DNA from: an uncultured Erysipelotrichaceae bacterium
GTDB lineage: Bacteria > Bacillota_I > Bacilli_A > Erysipelotrichales > Erysipelotrichaceae
Length of the DNA: 5,468 bases
NCBI GenBank assembly: GCA_937893115.1
Contig: CALBGK010000093.1
Coordinates: 1 to 5,468 of the forward strand
Direction of reading: 5' to 3'
Position 1 is the stretch's first letter. The number at the start of each line of letters is the position of its first letter. Made by a program: the position numbers and the translations under genes. The notes under the pieces were generated by a model. It was not told the origin of the DNA and did not search any database. It saw only the letters and a list, made by a program, of their open reading frames with translations. Below, one piece after another: positions 1 through 5,468 of this stretch.

Positions 1-730
1 CAAGACCTTTCTTCTTAGATGTATCATCTAGTTCATCAATAGAATAATCAAGAGGGATATTCTTGATGATGCCATTGGCATGAGCTGCACCGATAATGGC
101 TACAATTTTATTACCAGGGGCATTTTTTATCTTATGTGCTAAGTATTTATCTCTTTCATCAACTAGGACCTCTTTAACAATGGGGAAGTCTTTACCTATC
201 TCATTTAAAGCCGCTTCTAGAGCATCGCTTTTTTTAAGTTGTTCGAGGTCTTCTTCAGTAATATCTTCATCTTCGAAGATAGATAAGATAATTGCGTAGA
301 TTAATTTAGCCTTTTCAAAAAAACCGAGTTTGTTCCAGATTCTGGTGAAGGTATTTTTAATTGACCTATCAGCCAAAACGAGATTTAAATCATTTTCTTT
401 AGCTAGATTGATACCTGCAATCATCTCTTGGCCTGAAGTGTTGTCCATCTTTTTAGCCATTCTTTTTTGGAAGGAAGCTAAGATGATATTGACCATCAAA
501 AAGCCAACCTTTTTATCTTTTATTACCTGGGTGATATCTCTATTGCGCCATGTATCACTATGGATGATGGAGTCATAGCGATCGGGATCTAATTCGACAC
601 AGATGCTGTCAGGCTTAATTTCTTCTACTGTTCTTTTGACATCTTCGACACTATTTTTGGAGATGTGGGCCGTTTTTACTAAAGTTATATCTTTATCTTG
701 ATATTTAATATTTATGATATTTTCGTTCAT
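1..730 (-). CDS. TraB/PrgY (TIKI-like) family protein, partial, C-terminus beyond left edge
   Basis: The reverse strand is open from an ATG at 730-728 to the left edge, giving 243 codons without a stop. The N-terminus (LVKTAHISKNSVEDVKRT, then SICVELDPDRY at about 43-52) is the characteristic start of TraB/PrgY proteins. ADRSIKNTFTRIW at 120-132 and VAIIGAAHANGI at 210-221 are the later family blocks. The family is related to TIKI/GumN putative metalloproteases, whose proposed active site uses two GxxH motifs and a conserved Glu. Here the second GxxH (GAAH, 214-217) and a Glu in VELD (E46) are present, but the first reads KTAH (19-22) instead of GTAH. PrgY and TraB are known for blocking self-pheromone response in enterococcal conjugation, but chromosomal homologues are widespread and their role is unclear. 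Members often end in several membrane segments, which would lie outside this window. An in-frame TAG lies three codons upstream of the ATG, so this start is the only nearby choice. No good SD precedes it. The gene is divergent from cdaA. Confidence 0.88.
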   Translation of the reverse strand, partial: MNENIINIKYQDKDITLVKTAHISKNSVEDVKRTVEEIKPDSICVELDPDRYDSIIHSDTWRNRDITQVIKDKKVGFLMVNIILASFQKRMAKKMDNTSGQEMIAGINLAKENDLNLVLADRSIKNTFTRIWNKLGFFEKAKLIYAIILSIFEDEDITEEDLEQLKKSDALEAALNEIGKDFPIVKEVLVDERDKYLAHKIKNAPGNKIVAIIGAAHANGIIKNIPLDYSIDELDDTSKKKGL

Positions 731-736
731 AGTACC

Positions 737-765
737 ATTCTATAAAAAAATAAAATCATTTTCTA
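737..765 (-). promoter_or_regulatory. Possible promoter of the TraB-family gene, implying a leaderless mRNA
   Basis: On the minus strand TAGAAT (742-737, 5 of 6 matches to TATAAT) follows TAGAAA (765-760, 4 of 6 matches to TTGACA) with a 17-base spacer that includes a run of seven T. The expected transcription start, about 7 bases after the -10 box, falls on the A of the ATG at 730. That would give a leaderless transcript and fits the lack of an SD. Such weak boxes occur by chance in AT-rich DNA, so this is tentative. Confidence 0.3.
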
Positions 766-770
766 GCATA

Positions 771-799
771 TTCATTCATCCATCGCGGTGTGTTATAAT
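771..799 (+). promoter_or_regulatory. Extended -10 promoter of the cdaA-cdaR-glmM operon
   Basis: TGTTATAAT at 791-799 is a perfect TATAAT (794-799) preceded by the extended -10 TG at 791-792. With a 17-base spacer the -35 position is TTCATT (771-776), which matches TTGACA poorly; extended -10 promoters tolerate this. Transcription would begin near 806, giving a leader of only about 22 bases before the cdaA ATG. That is too short for a riboswitch, so no c-di-AMP or GlcN6P riboswitch controls this promoter from within the leader. Confidence 0.75.
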
Positions 800-812
800 T
801 TAAAGACGTAAG

Positions 813-819
813 AAGGAGG
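813..819 (+). promoter_or_regulatory. Strong ribosome binding site of cdaA
   Basis: AAGGAGG at 813-819 lies 8 bases before the ATG at 828. It selects 828 over the overlapping ATG at 824, which is only 4 bases from the SD and reads Met-His-Ala-stop. The start region 823-830 is the palindrome CATGCATG, which explains the duplicated ATG. Confidence 0.9.
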
Positions 820-827
820 ATTCATGC

Positions 828-1985
828 ATGCCTGATTATAATATTAATCTAACCATACAAAGCATCTGGACCATTTCACGAATCTTCTTTGATATTGCGA
901 TTATGTGGTTCGTCTTATATTATGCAATTAAATTTGTACGGAATAATGCCAGAACCATTCAGATATTTAAGGGTATCATCGTCGTATTACTAGTAAATGG
1001 TATAGCTAAGTTTCTTGGTTTCACAACGATATCATATTTTACTGATATGTTTATCAACTGGGGATTTTTGGCTATTATTGTCATATTTCAACCAGAGATT
1101 AGAGGATTACTTGAAAGGCTAGGAAAATCTAATGCCTTTTCAAGCATTTCTACGCTTCTATCAAATGAAAAAGAGAAATTGGCTCTTGAAGTATATGAGG
1201 CTGTAATTGCCTTGTCTAAGGCTCGTGTCGGTGCACTAATATCTATCGAACAATCACAATCGATGCAAGATTATGTGCGTACAGGTATTAGCATCAATGC
1301 CTCAGTTACCAAAGAATTATTGTGTTCGATATTCATGACAACTACTCCTCTACATGATGGAGCTGTCATCATTCAGGGTGATAAGATTTCCTGTGCCAGC
1401 GCTTATTTCCCACCAACTAATGCCAATTTATCATCGCGTTTTGGCGCAAGACATCGCGCCGCTTTAGGTATAGCTGAAGTATGTGATGCCCTCACTATTG
1501 TCGTATCGGAAGAGACTAGTGCTATTTCGATTGCTGAAAAGGGCAAGATATTCTCAGTAGATGAAAATCAATTAAAAGACTACTTGCGTCGTGTAATCTG
1601 TAATGATGAAATAGAAATTCAAAAGAATACTAAACAGCGTCGCAGCTTGACTATCGTCGATGAGCCAGAGATTGTGGTACAAAAGGGCGAAGTTAAGCAA
1701 GGAGGCTTCTTTGCGAATTTGTTCCAAGCTAGAAATCGTTTTAGACAGGATGAAAATGAGGAAGAAAATGAAGATTCTAATAGTGAAGAATTGAATATGA
1801 AACTTCCTATCAATAATCGTATCAAGTATGAACAAACTCATCCTGAAGAGTTTGAACAAGCTAAAGATGTGGCAGAAGAAAGCCACGATGATGAAGTGGT
1901 ACCTGAAGTCATCGATATTAAAGTCAAGGGCGATGAGGGCTTTAATCAAGAAGATGATGATATAGATAATGAGGAAGGAGTATGA
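828..1985 (+). CDS. cdaA: Diadenylate cyclase CdaA (DacA), membrane-bound, with long acidic C-terminal tail
   Basis: This enzyme condenses two ATP into cyclic di-AMP, the second messenger that controls potassium and osmolyte balance and wall homeostasis in Bacillota. Three hydrophobic segments near residues 13-35, 47-65 and 67-87 anchor it in the membrane. The conserved FQPEIR block (87-92) leads into the cytoplasmic DAC domain at about 97-260. The two signature motifs are intact: LHDGAVI with D177-G178-A179, and GARHRAALG with R208-H209-R210. The predicted protein should therefore be active. It has 385 residues, about 110 more than B. subtilis CdaA (about 273). The excess is a C-terminal tail from about residue 262, strongly acidic from about 305 on, with runs such as DENEEENED and QEDDDIDNEE. 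The start is supported by a strong SD. It is the first gene of the operon, and its last codons contain the cdaR ribosome binding site. Family and function are certain from the motifs; the role of the tail is unknown. Confidence 0.97.
   Translation: MPDYNINLTIQSIWTISRIFFDIAIMWFVLYYAIKFVRNNARTIQIFKGIIVVLLVNGIAKFLGFTTISYFTDMFINWGFLAIIVIFQPEIRGLLERLGKSNAFSSISTLLSNEKEKLALEVYEAVIALSKARVGALISIEQSQSMQDYVRTGISINASVTKELLCSIFMTTTPLHDGAVIIQGDKISCASAYFPPTNANLSSRFGARHRAALGIAEVCDALTIVVSEETSAISIAEKGKIFSVDENQLKDYLRRVICNDEIEIQKNTKQRRSLTIVDEPEIVVQKGEVKQGGFFANLFQARNRFRQDENEEENEDSNSEELNMKLPINNRIKYEQTHPEEFEQAKDVAEESHDDEVVPEVIDIKVKGDEGFNQEDDDIDNEEGV
1975..1980 (+). promoter_or_regulatory. Ribosome binding site of cdaR inside the end of cdaA
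   Basis: AAGGAG at 1975-1980 lies within the last codons of cdaA and 9 bases before the in-frame ATG at 1990. The earlier in-frame ATG at 1969 precedes this SD and has no SD of its own, so 1990 is the better start. Ribosomes terminating at 1985 would be placed to reinitiate, suggesting translational coupling of the two partners. Confidence 0.8.
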
Positions 1986-1989
1986 ACAA

Positions 1990-3348
1990 ATGAAAGAAAA
2001 TAAACATATTCAAGATCCTTCAGAAAAAGTCGAATTAGCCAAAAAGATAGCTAATCAGAGCAAGAAAGTTACTAATGCCTATACGAGCTTTGAAGAGACG
2101 ATATTTAGAATATTTCGTTTCATCTCTTCTTTGATTGATAGATTATTCTTTTCAAGAAAATACTTGATCGTCGTATCTTTGGTATTAGCGATATTATTAT
2201 ATCTATCCGTTAATATATCTGACAGTAATGGTTTTAATACTCCGCTGCTCAGTGCTAAGACCATCTCTGGCTTAACTGTCAATGCCAGATATAATTCTGA
2301 ATCATTTGAAATCAGTGGTCTGCCTACAACATGTGAAGTTGTTTTGACTGGCGATGCTGCCAATGTCAACAATGCTGCTTCTAGAAGTGGTTATTGTTTA
2401 GCTAATCTAGAAGGTTATACCGAAGGTACTCATTCGATTAAATTAGAAGCTTATGGCTATGGCGATAATGTCACTGCGACCGTGACACCAACCGAAGCTG
2501 TAGTTACATTAAAACGTAAGACGACTAGGCAATTTACTCTAGGTTATGAATATATCAACCAGAATTCTCTAGATTCGCGTTATACCTTAGGCACACCAGT
2601 GTTTGCTGATGGTAATGTCGTAAATATTCGTGCTTCTGAAGATACACTAAATTCTATTGCCTTTGTAAAGGCCTTGATCGATGTATCTAATCAAAGCTCA
2701 GACTTCAAAGTAGAAGCGCCACTAGTTGCCTATGACGAACAGGGACAAGTCGTCAATGCTGAGATAGTGCCAAGTACCGTCACGGCTAGTGTGACAGTAT
2801 CTTCACCACATAAGACTGTACCTATCGTCTTAAATGTGACAGGCGAGATGGAAGAGGGGCTAGCGATAGATTCAGTACAGATGGACCATCAGACAACAAC
2901 CATCTATGCACCTGAATCTGTCTTAGCAGGTATCACTAGCGTTGAAGTTACGCTTGATGCATCCACACTGACAAGAAATTCTGAGATTGTCGTGCCTATT
3001 ACACTGCCAAATGGTGTCAATAGTTCAGATGTTACAAGAGTGAATCTGACCGTGACCGTGAGCCCAGAAGAAAGTAAGGTATTAGAGAATGTACCAATTA
3101 TCTATCGCAACAACAATCAAGGTTATGGTGCTCAAGATGCAAGTCTCACCTCAGTCAATGTAACTGTCAGCGGTAGTGCCAACAACATTGCCAATGTGAC
3201 AGCTAATGATATCGTCGTCTTCTTTGATGTGGCTGGCTTAGAGCCTGGTACATATGACTTACCTCTACAGATTGAACAAAATACGAGCAACTTTATCACT
3301 TGCTCATTAGATAATATGACTGTGACTATTACTTTAGTCGAACAATAG
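1990..3348 (+). CDS. cdaR: CdaA regulatory protein CdaR, YbbR-domain membrane protein
   Basis: CdaR is the membrane-anchored partner that modulates CdaA; reported effects range from activation to inhibition depending on species and conditions. From the ATG at 1990 the product is 452 residues (459 if translation began at 1969). A charged N-terminal part (1-57) is followed by one transmembrane helix (about 58-75, YLIVVSLVLAILLYLSVN). After it come about 375 extracytoplasmic residues rich in Val, Thr, Ser and Asn, in beta-strand patterns typical of YbbR domains. I place four repeats at about 85-176, 181-270, 275-358 and 365-450; sequence blocks such as APESVLAGITSVEV (307-320) and the preceding TTTIYAP are typical. 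Four domains match B. subtilis CdaR. The cytoplasmic N-terminus is unusual, since family members normally begin only a few residues before the helix. Cys115 and Cys136, both outside the membrane, could form a disulfide. Position between cdaA and glmM supports the identification. Confidence 0.93.
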   Translation: MKENKHIQDPSEKVELAKKIANQSKKVTNAYTSFEETIFRIFRFISSLIDRLFFSRKYLIVVSLVLAILLYLSVNISDSNGFNTPLLSAKTISGLTVNARYNSESFEISGLPTTCEVVLTGDAANVNNAASRSGYCLANLEGYTEGTHSIKLEAYGYGDNVTATVTPTEAVVTLKRKTTRQFTLGYEYINQNSLDSRYTLGTPVFADGNVVNIRASEDTLNSIAFVKALIDVSNQSSDFKVEAPLVAYDEQGQVVNAEIVPSTVTASVTVSSPHKTVPIVLNVTGEMEEGLAIDSVQMDHQTTTIYAPESVLAGITSVEVTLDASTLTRNSEIVVPITLPNGVNSSDVTRVNLTVTVSPEESKVLENVPIIYRNNNQGYGAQDASLTSVNVTVSGSANNIANVTANDIVVFFDVAGLEPGTYDLPLQIEQNTSNFITCSLDNMTVTITLVEQ

Positions 3349-3351
3349 GAG
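3347..3351 (+). promoter_or_regulatory. Ribosome binding site of glmM overlapping the cdaR stop
   Basis: AGGAG at 3347-3351 shares its first two bases with the cdaR TAG stop and sits 4 bases before the glmM ATG at 3356, slightly closer than ideal. With only 7 bases between the genes, glmM is probably translated by ribosomes arriving from cdaR. Confidence 0.75.
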
Positions 3352-3355
3352 TTTT

Positions 3356-4699
3356 ATGGGAAAATATTTTGGAACTGATGGCATTCGTGGTAATGCCAAT
3401 GAAAATTTAACTGTCGAGATGGCTTTTAAGGTTGGCCGCTTCATTGGCAATTACTTTTCTGACAAGCGCAAAGCTAAAATTGTCATTGGTAAAGATACTC
3501 GTCTTTCTAGCAGCATGTTTGAAAGTGCACTAGCTAGTGCGATCAGTGCTAGTGGTGGTGATGTCTATCTTTTAGGATACACAAGTACGCCATGTCTTGC
3601 TTATTTGACTATGAGTGAAGATTTTGATTGTGGTGTGATGATTTCTGCCAGCCATAATCCATATCATGATAATGGCATTAAATTATTTTCTAAGACCGGT
3701 CTTAAAATAGATGAAGAATTAGAATCCAAGATAGAAGCATATCTCGATAATACAGTTGGTATCGAATATAAAAAAGATGCACAAATAGGTAATATCTATC
3801 CATATAGTGAAGGAATAGCTAATTATCAAAAGTGGCTATACTCCTTATTTGATATGGATTTAAAGGGCATGAAGGTCTTATTAGATTTAGCTAATGGATC
3901 AAATTGTTATACAGCTGTTAAAGTTTTGGAACACTTTAATGCAGAGGTGACAGCCATCAATGATAGTCCTAATGGTATTAATATCAATACTAATTGTGGT
4001 TCCACTCATTTAGAGATGCTCATTGAAAAGATGAAAGAGGGAGACTATGATATCGGTTTTGCTTTTGATGGTGATGCAGACCGCGTATTATGTGTCGATC
4101 ACTATGGCCAAGTAATTGATGGCGATAAGATTATGTATACTATTGCCTGTCACTTAAAAGATAAGGGTCAATTAAATGATGATGCCATGGTCACTACTGT
4201 CATGTCTAATATCGGCCTATTTAAAGCTTTAAAGGCTAAGGGTATTAAATCTATTATCACCTCAGTTGGTGATAAGAATGTCGTTGATGCCATGGTTAAA
4301 AATGATTATGTCGTCGGTGGTGAACAGTCTGGACATATCATCAACAAGTATCATTCACTCTTTGGTGATGGATTAAAGACCGCATTAAATATTCTGGAAA
4401 TCATCAGCGAAACTAATAAGAATATCGATGAATTAACCGAAGATTTAAAGGTATATCCACAACTATTAGTCAATGAGCGAGTTAAAGATAAGACTCTTGT
4501 CCTAAATGATGAAGAGATCAAAGCTAAAATAGATGGTATTAGCGCAAAACTAGGAGATAATGGCCGCATCTTGGTAAGACCTAGTGGAACTGAGCCACTA
4601 ATCAGAGTCATGGTTGAGGCTAGCGATGAAAAGGCTTGCCATGATTTGGTGTATGAAGTTATCGATCTCATTAAATCTAAGGGTTATAGTGTTAATTAG
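3356..4699 (+). CDS. glmM: Phosphoglucosamine mutase GlmM
   Basis: GlmM interconverts glucosamine-6-phosphate and glucosamine-1-phosphate in the cytoplasm, the step before GlmU makes UDP-GlcNAc for peptidoglycan. The 447 residues match the usual length of about 445-450. The start FGTDGIRG (5-12) is diagnostic. The phosphoserine loop is ISASHNP with catalytic Ser99. The magnesium loop is DGDADR (238-243), with Asp238, Asp240 and Asp242. The sugar-binding loop is GGEQSGH (321-327). The C-terminal phosphate-binding loop is RPSGTEPLIRV (408-418). All four functional sites of the alpha-D-phosphohexomutase fold are intact. The SASHNP and GEQSGH signatures, together with the operon, favour GlmM over a phosphoglucomutase or phosphomannomutase. 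GlmM also binds and inhibits CdaA in several Bacillota, so its place as third gene fits both roles. It is the last gene before a terminator; glmS, often found nearby, is not in the window. Confidence 0.98.
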   Translation: MGKYFGTDGIRGNANENLTVEMAFKVGRFIGNYFSDKRKAKIVIGKDTRLSSSMFESALASAISASGGDVYLLGYTSTPCLAYLTMSEDFDCGVMISASHNPYHDNGIKLFSKTGLKIDEELESKIEAYLDNTVGIEYKKDAQIGNIYPYSEGIANYQKWLYSLFDMDLKGMKVLLDLANGSNCYTAVKVLEHFNAEVTAINDSPNGININTNCGSTHLEMLIEKMKEGDYDIGFAFDGDADRVLCVDHYGQVIDGDKIMYTIACHLKDKGQLNDDAMVTTVMSNIGLFKALKAKGIKSIITSVGDKNVVDAMVKNDYVVGGEQSGHIINKYHSLFGDGLKTALNILEIISETNKNIDELTEDLKVYPQLLVNERVKDKTLVLNDEEIKAKIDGISAKLGDNGRILVRPSGTEPLIRVMVEASDEKACHDLVYEVIDLIKSKGYSVN

Positions 4700-4722
4700 G
4701 ATGACTAAAAGTCATCCTTTTT
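4699..4722 (+). terminator. Rho-independent terminator after glmM
   Basis: GGATGACT (4699-4706), loop AAA (4707-4709) and AGTCATCC (4710-4717) form a perfect 8-bp stem, followed by five T (4718-4722). One further A-T pair (4698 with 4718) is possible. The stem begins on the last G of the glmM stop codon. The stem is short and has only four or so GC pairs, so termination may be partial, allowing some readthrough into the downstream regulator gene. Confidence 0.85.
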
Positions 4723-4730
4723 GTTAAAAT
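4701..4730 (+). promoter_or_regulatory. Possible promoter of the response-regulator gene, embedded in the glmM terminator
   Basis: TGTTAAAAT at 4722-4730 is an extended -10 element (TG at 4722-4723, TAAAAT 5 of 6 matches). With an 18-base spacer the -35 position is ATGACT (4701-4706), 4 of 6 matches to TTGACA and lying in the left arm of the terminator stem. Transcription would start near 4737, leaving a leader of roughly 11 bases. The gene needs some source of transcription, and this is the only candidate in the 48-base gap; the alternative is readthrough from glmM. Confidence 0.45.
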
Positions 4731-4736
4731 TAACAT

Positions 4737-4742
4737 AGGTGA
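4737..4742 (+). promoter_or_regulatory. Ribosome binding site deciding the response-regulator start
   Basis: AGGTGA at 4737-4742 is the best SD in the gap. It lies 5 bases before the ATG at 4748, whereas the GTG at 4739 and the ATG at 4742 overlap it. This favours 4748, which also gives the usual response-regulator N-terminus MKKVINVVEDE. Confidence 0.6.
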
Positions 4743-4747
4743 TGGAG

Positions 4748-5401
4748 ATGAAGAAAGTTATTAATGTAGTTGAAGATGAAAAAGATTTAAATGAATTAGT
4801 CAAGAGATATTTAGAGAAAGAGGGATATATTGTTAACTCTTATCTAACTTTTGATGAGGCCTATTCCAATCTAGATAATTATTGTGACTTATGGATATTA
4901 GATATCATGTTGGATGATAAGAGTGGCTTTGATTTAATTGAAGAGATTAAAGCTCGCAATAAAAATATGCCTGTTGTCTTTATGAGCGCCCGTGATAAAG
5001 AATTTGATCGCATCATTGGTCTAGAAAAAGGCAGTGATGACTACATTACTAAACCATTCTCACCAAAGGAATTAGTATTGCGTGTCAATAATATAATTAA
5101 AAGAGTTTATAAAGATAATGATAAGATTAGTATCAATGGCTATGAAATAGATGAAAATCAAAGAACGGTTACTTGTGGTGACCAATCGATTGAATTGACG
5201 ACCAAAGAATTTGATTTATTGATGTTATTTGTTAAAAATAGAGGTCAGGCCTTCTTGCGTGAGCAGATACTTGAGAGAGTATGGGAAGAAAACTTCTATG
5301 GTTCTGATCGTGTAGTTGATGATACGATGCGCCGCTTAAGAAAGAAGATGCCTAATATCAACATTGTCACCATGTATGGATTTGGCTATCGCTTAGTATA
5401 A
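4748..5401 (+). CDS. OmpR/PhoB-family response regulator, CssR-like
   Basis: This is a two-component DNA-binding regulator of 217 residues from the ATG at 4748 (220 from GTG at 4739). The receiver domain (about 3-120) has the acidic pair Glu9-Asp10, phosphoacceptor Asp52 in LWILDIML, switch Ser80 in FMSAR, aromatic Tyr99 in DDYI and Lys102 in TKPF; all are intact, so it should be phosphorylatable. The winged-helix domain (about 125-217) shows LTTKEFDLLMLF (150-161), the recognition helix DRVVDDTMRRLRKKMP (187-202) and the wing YGFGYRLV. LWILDIML, SARD, DRIIGLEKGSDDYITKPF and DRVVDD with RRLRKKMP strongly recall B. subtilis CssR, the secretion-stress regulator that induces HtrA-type proteases. 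That assignment rests on memory of the family and its targets are not visible here. Its TAA stop overlaps the start of a probable kinase gene by one base, the normal arrangement of a regulator-sensor pair. Confidence 0.95.
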   Translation: MKKVINVVEDEKDLNELVKRYLEKEGYIVNSYLTFDEAYSNLDNYCDLWILDIMLDDKSGFDLIEEIKARNKNMPVVFMSARDKEFDRIIGLEKGSDDYITKPFSPKELVLRVNNIIKRVYKDNDKISINGYEIDENQRTVTCGDQSIELTTKEFDLLMLFVKNRGQAFLREQILERVWEENFYGSDRVVDDTMRRLRKKMPNINIVTMYGFGYRLV

Positions 5402-5468
5402 TGAAGAGGATACGCATATGGCTTAAGGGTCTCAACCTTCTCCAACAATTTTTAACTGTTGGCTTTAG
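5401..5468 (+). CDS. Probable sensor histidine kinase, N-terminal fragment
   Basis: An ATG at 5401-5403 overlaps the regulator's stop (TAATG) and opens a frame that runs to the right edge, 22 codons plus two bases. The visible peptide begins MKRIRIWLKGLNLLQQFLT and continues with VGF: a short positively charged start leading into hydrophobic residues, as expected for a sensor kinase just before its first transmembrane helix. No kinase motif lies within the window, so the identification rests on the overlap with the response regulator. There is no SD for this ATG; translational coupling to the upstream gene is the likely way it is translated. The ATG at 5418, which has GAGGA upstream, reads only Met-Ala-stop and can be excluded. 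Confidence 0.7.
   Translation, partial: MKRIRIWLKGLNLLQQFLTVGF

Noticed and set aside
96..578. Two plus-strand open frames (96-299 and 330-578)
   Set aside because: They lie antisense to the TraB-family gene, whose protein has clear family motifs. Their own translations are Ser/Leu-rich without recognisable domains, and neither has an SD.
731..827. c-di-AMP (ydaO-type) riboswitch or other structured RNA in the divergent gap
   Set aside because: The gap is 97 bases and the predicted cdaA leader is about 22 bases, too short for any known riboswitch aptamer of this kind, and no conserved motif was seen.
824..835. ATG at 824 as cdaA start or leader peptide
   Set aside because: It reads Met-His-Ala-stop, is only 4 bases from the SD and arises from the CATGCATG palindrome. 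ATG 828 is in the correct frame.
1572..2372. Minus-strand open frames at 1572-1949, 1619-1825 and 2079-2372
   Set aside because: They are antisense shadows of the cdaA tail and of cdaR. The AT-rich acidic tail produces Phe/Ile-rich reverse translations that mimic membrane proteins.
4351..4671. Minus-strand open frame of 106 codons
   Set aside because: It is antisense to the conserved C-terminal part of glmM, including the RPSGTEP loop, and has no domain or SD support.
5397..5402. TATAAT at the end of the response-regulator gene as a kinase promoter
   Set aside because: No -35-like element lies at 16-18 bases upstream; the nearest good match, TTGTCA at 5364-5369, is 27 bases away. The start would also fall after the kinase ATG.
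5442..5462. Hairpin CCAACA/TGTTGG with a 9-base loop
   Set aside because: The stem is only 6 bp, lies inside the start of the kinase frame and has no T-tract, so it is not a convincing terminator or attenuator.

Overview
The window is AT-rich bacterial DNA from what looks like a low-GC Bacillota. The main evidence is the gene order cdaA-cdaR-glmM, the conserved c-di-AMP/peptidoglycan-precursor cluster of that phylum. Strong AGGAGG-type ribosome binding sites, tight gene overlaps, ordinary TGA/TAG/TAA stops and tryptophan encoded by TGG (standard code, not the Mycoplasma code) agree with this. An Erysipelotrichales- or RF39-like lineage is possible, but the sequence does not settle it.

Layout: (1) Positions 1-730, minus strand, hold the first 243 codons of a TraB/PrgY-family protein that runs off the left edge. 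(2) Positions 731-827 are a short divergent intergenic region. It has a clear extended -10 promoter and a strong Shine-Dalgarno site (SD) for the plus-strand operon, and a weaker possible leaderless promoter for the TraB-family gene. (3) Positions 828-4699 are a compact operon: cdaA (membrane diadenylate cyclase), cdaR (membrane-anchored YbbR-domain regulator, overlapping translational signals with cdaA) and glmM (phosphoglucosamine mutase, 7 nt after cdaR). (4) A short hairpin with five T residues closes the operon and starts on the last base of the glmM stop codon. (5) A two-component system follows: an OmpR/PhoB-type response regulator resembling CssR, overlapping by one base the start of a gene cut by the right edge, probably its sensor kinase.

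How they work together: in studied Bacillota, CdaA makes c-di-AMP from two ATP, while CdaR (from outside the membrane) and GlmM (in the cytoplasm) modulate it. GlmM also makes glucosamine-1-phosphate for UDP-GlcNAc and peptidoglycan. The cluster therefore links second-messenger output to wall-precursor synthesis. The adjacent two-component system, if truly CssRS-like, would fit an envelope/secretion-stress theme, but that link is inference from proximity.

No mobile element, CRISPR array, tRNA, rRNA or riboswitch was recognised. No clearly undescribed system is visible. The most unusual points are a long acidic C-terminal tail on CdaA paired with a long cytoplasmic N-terminal extension on CdaR, and a possible promoter embedded in the glmM terminator.
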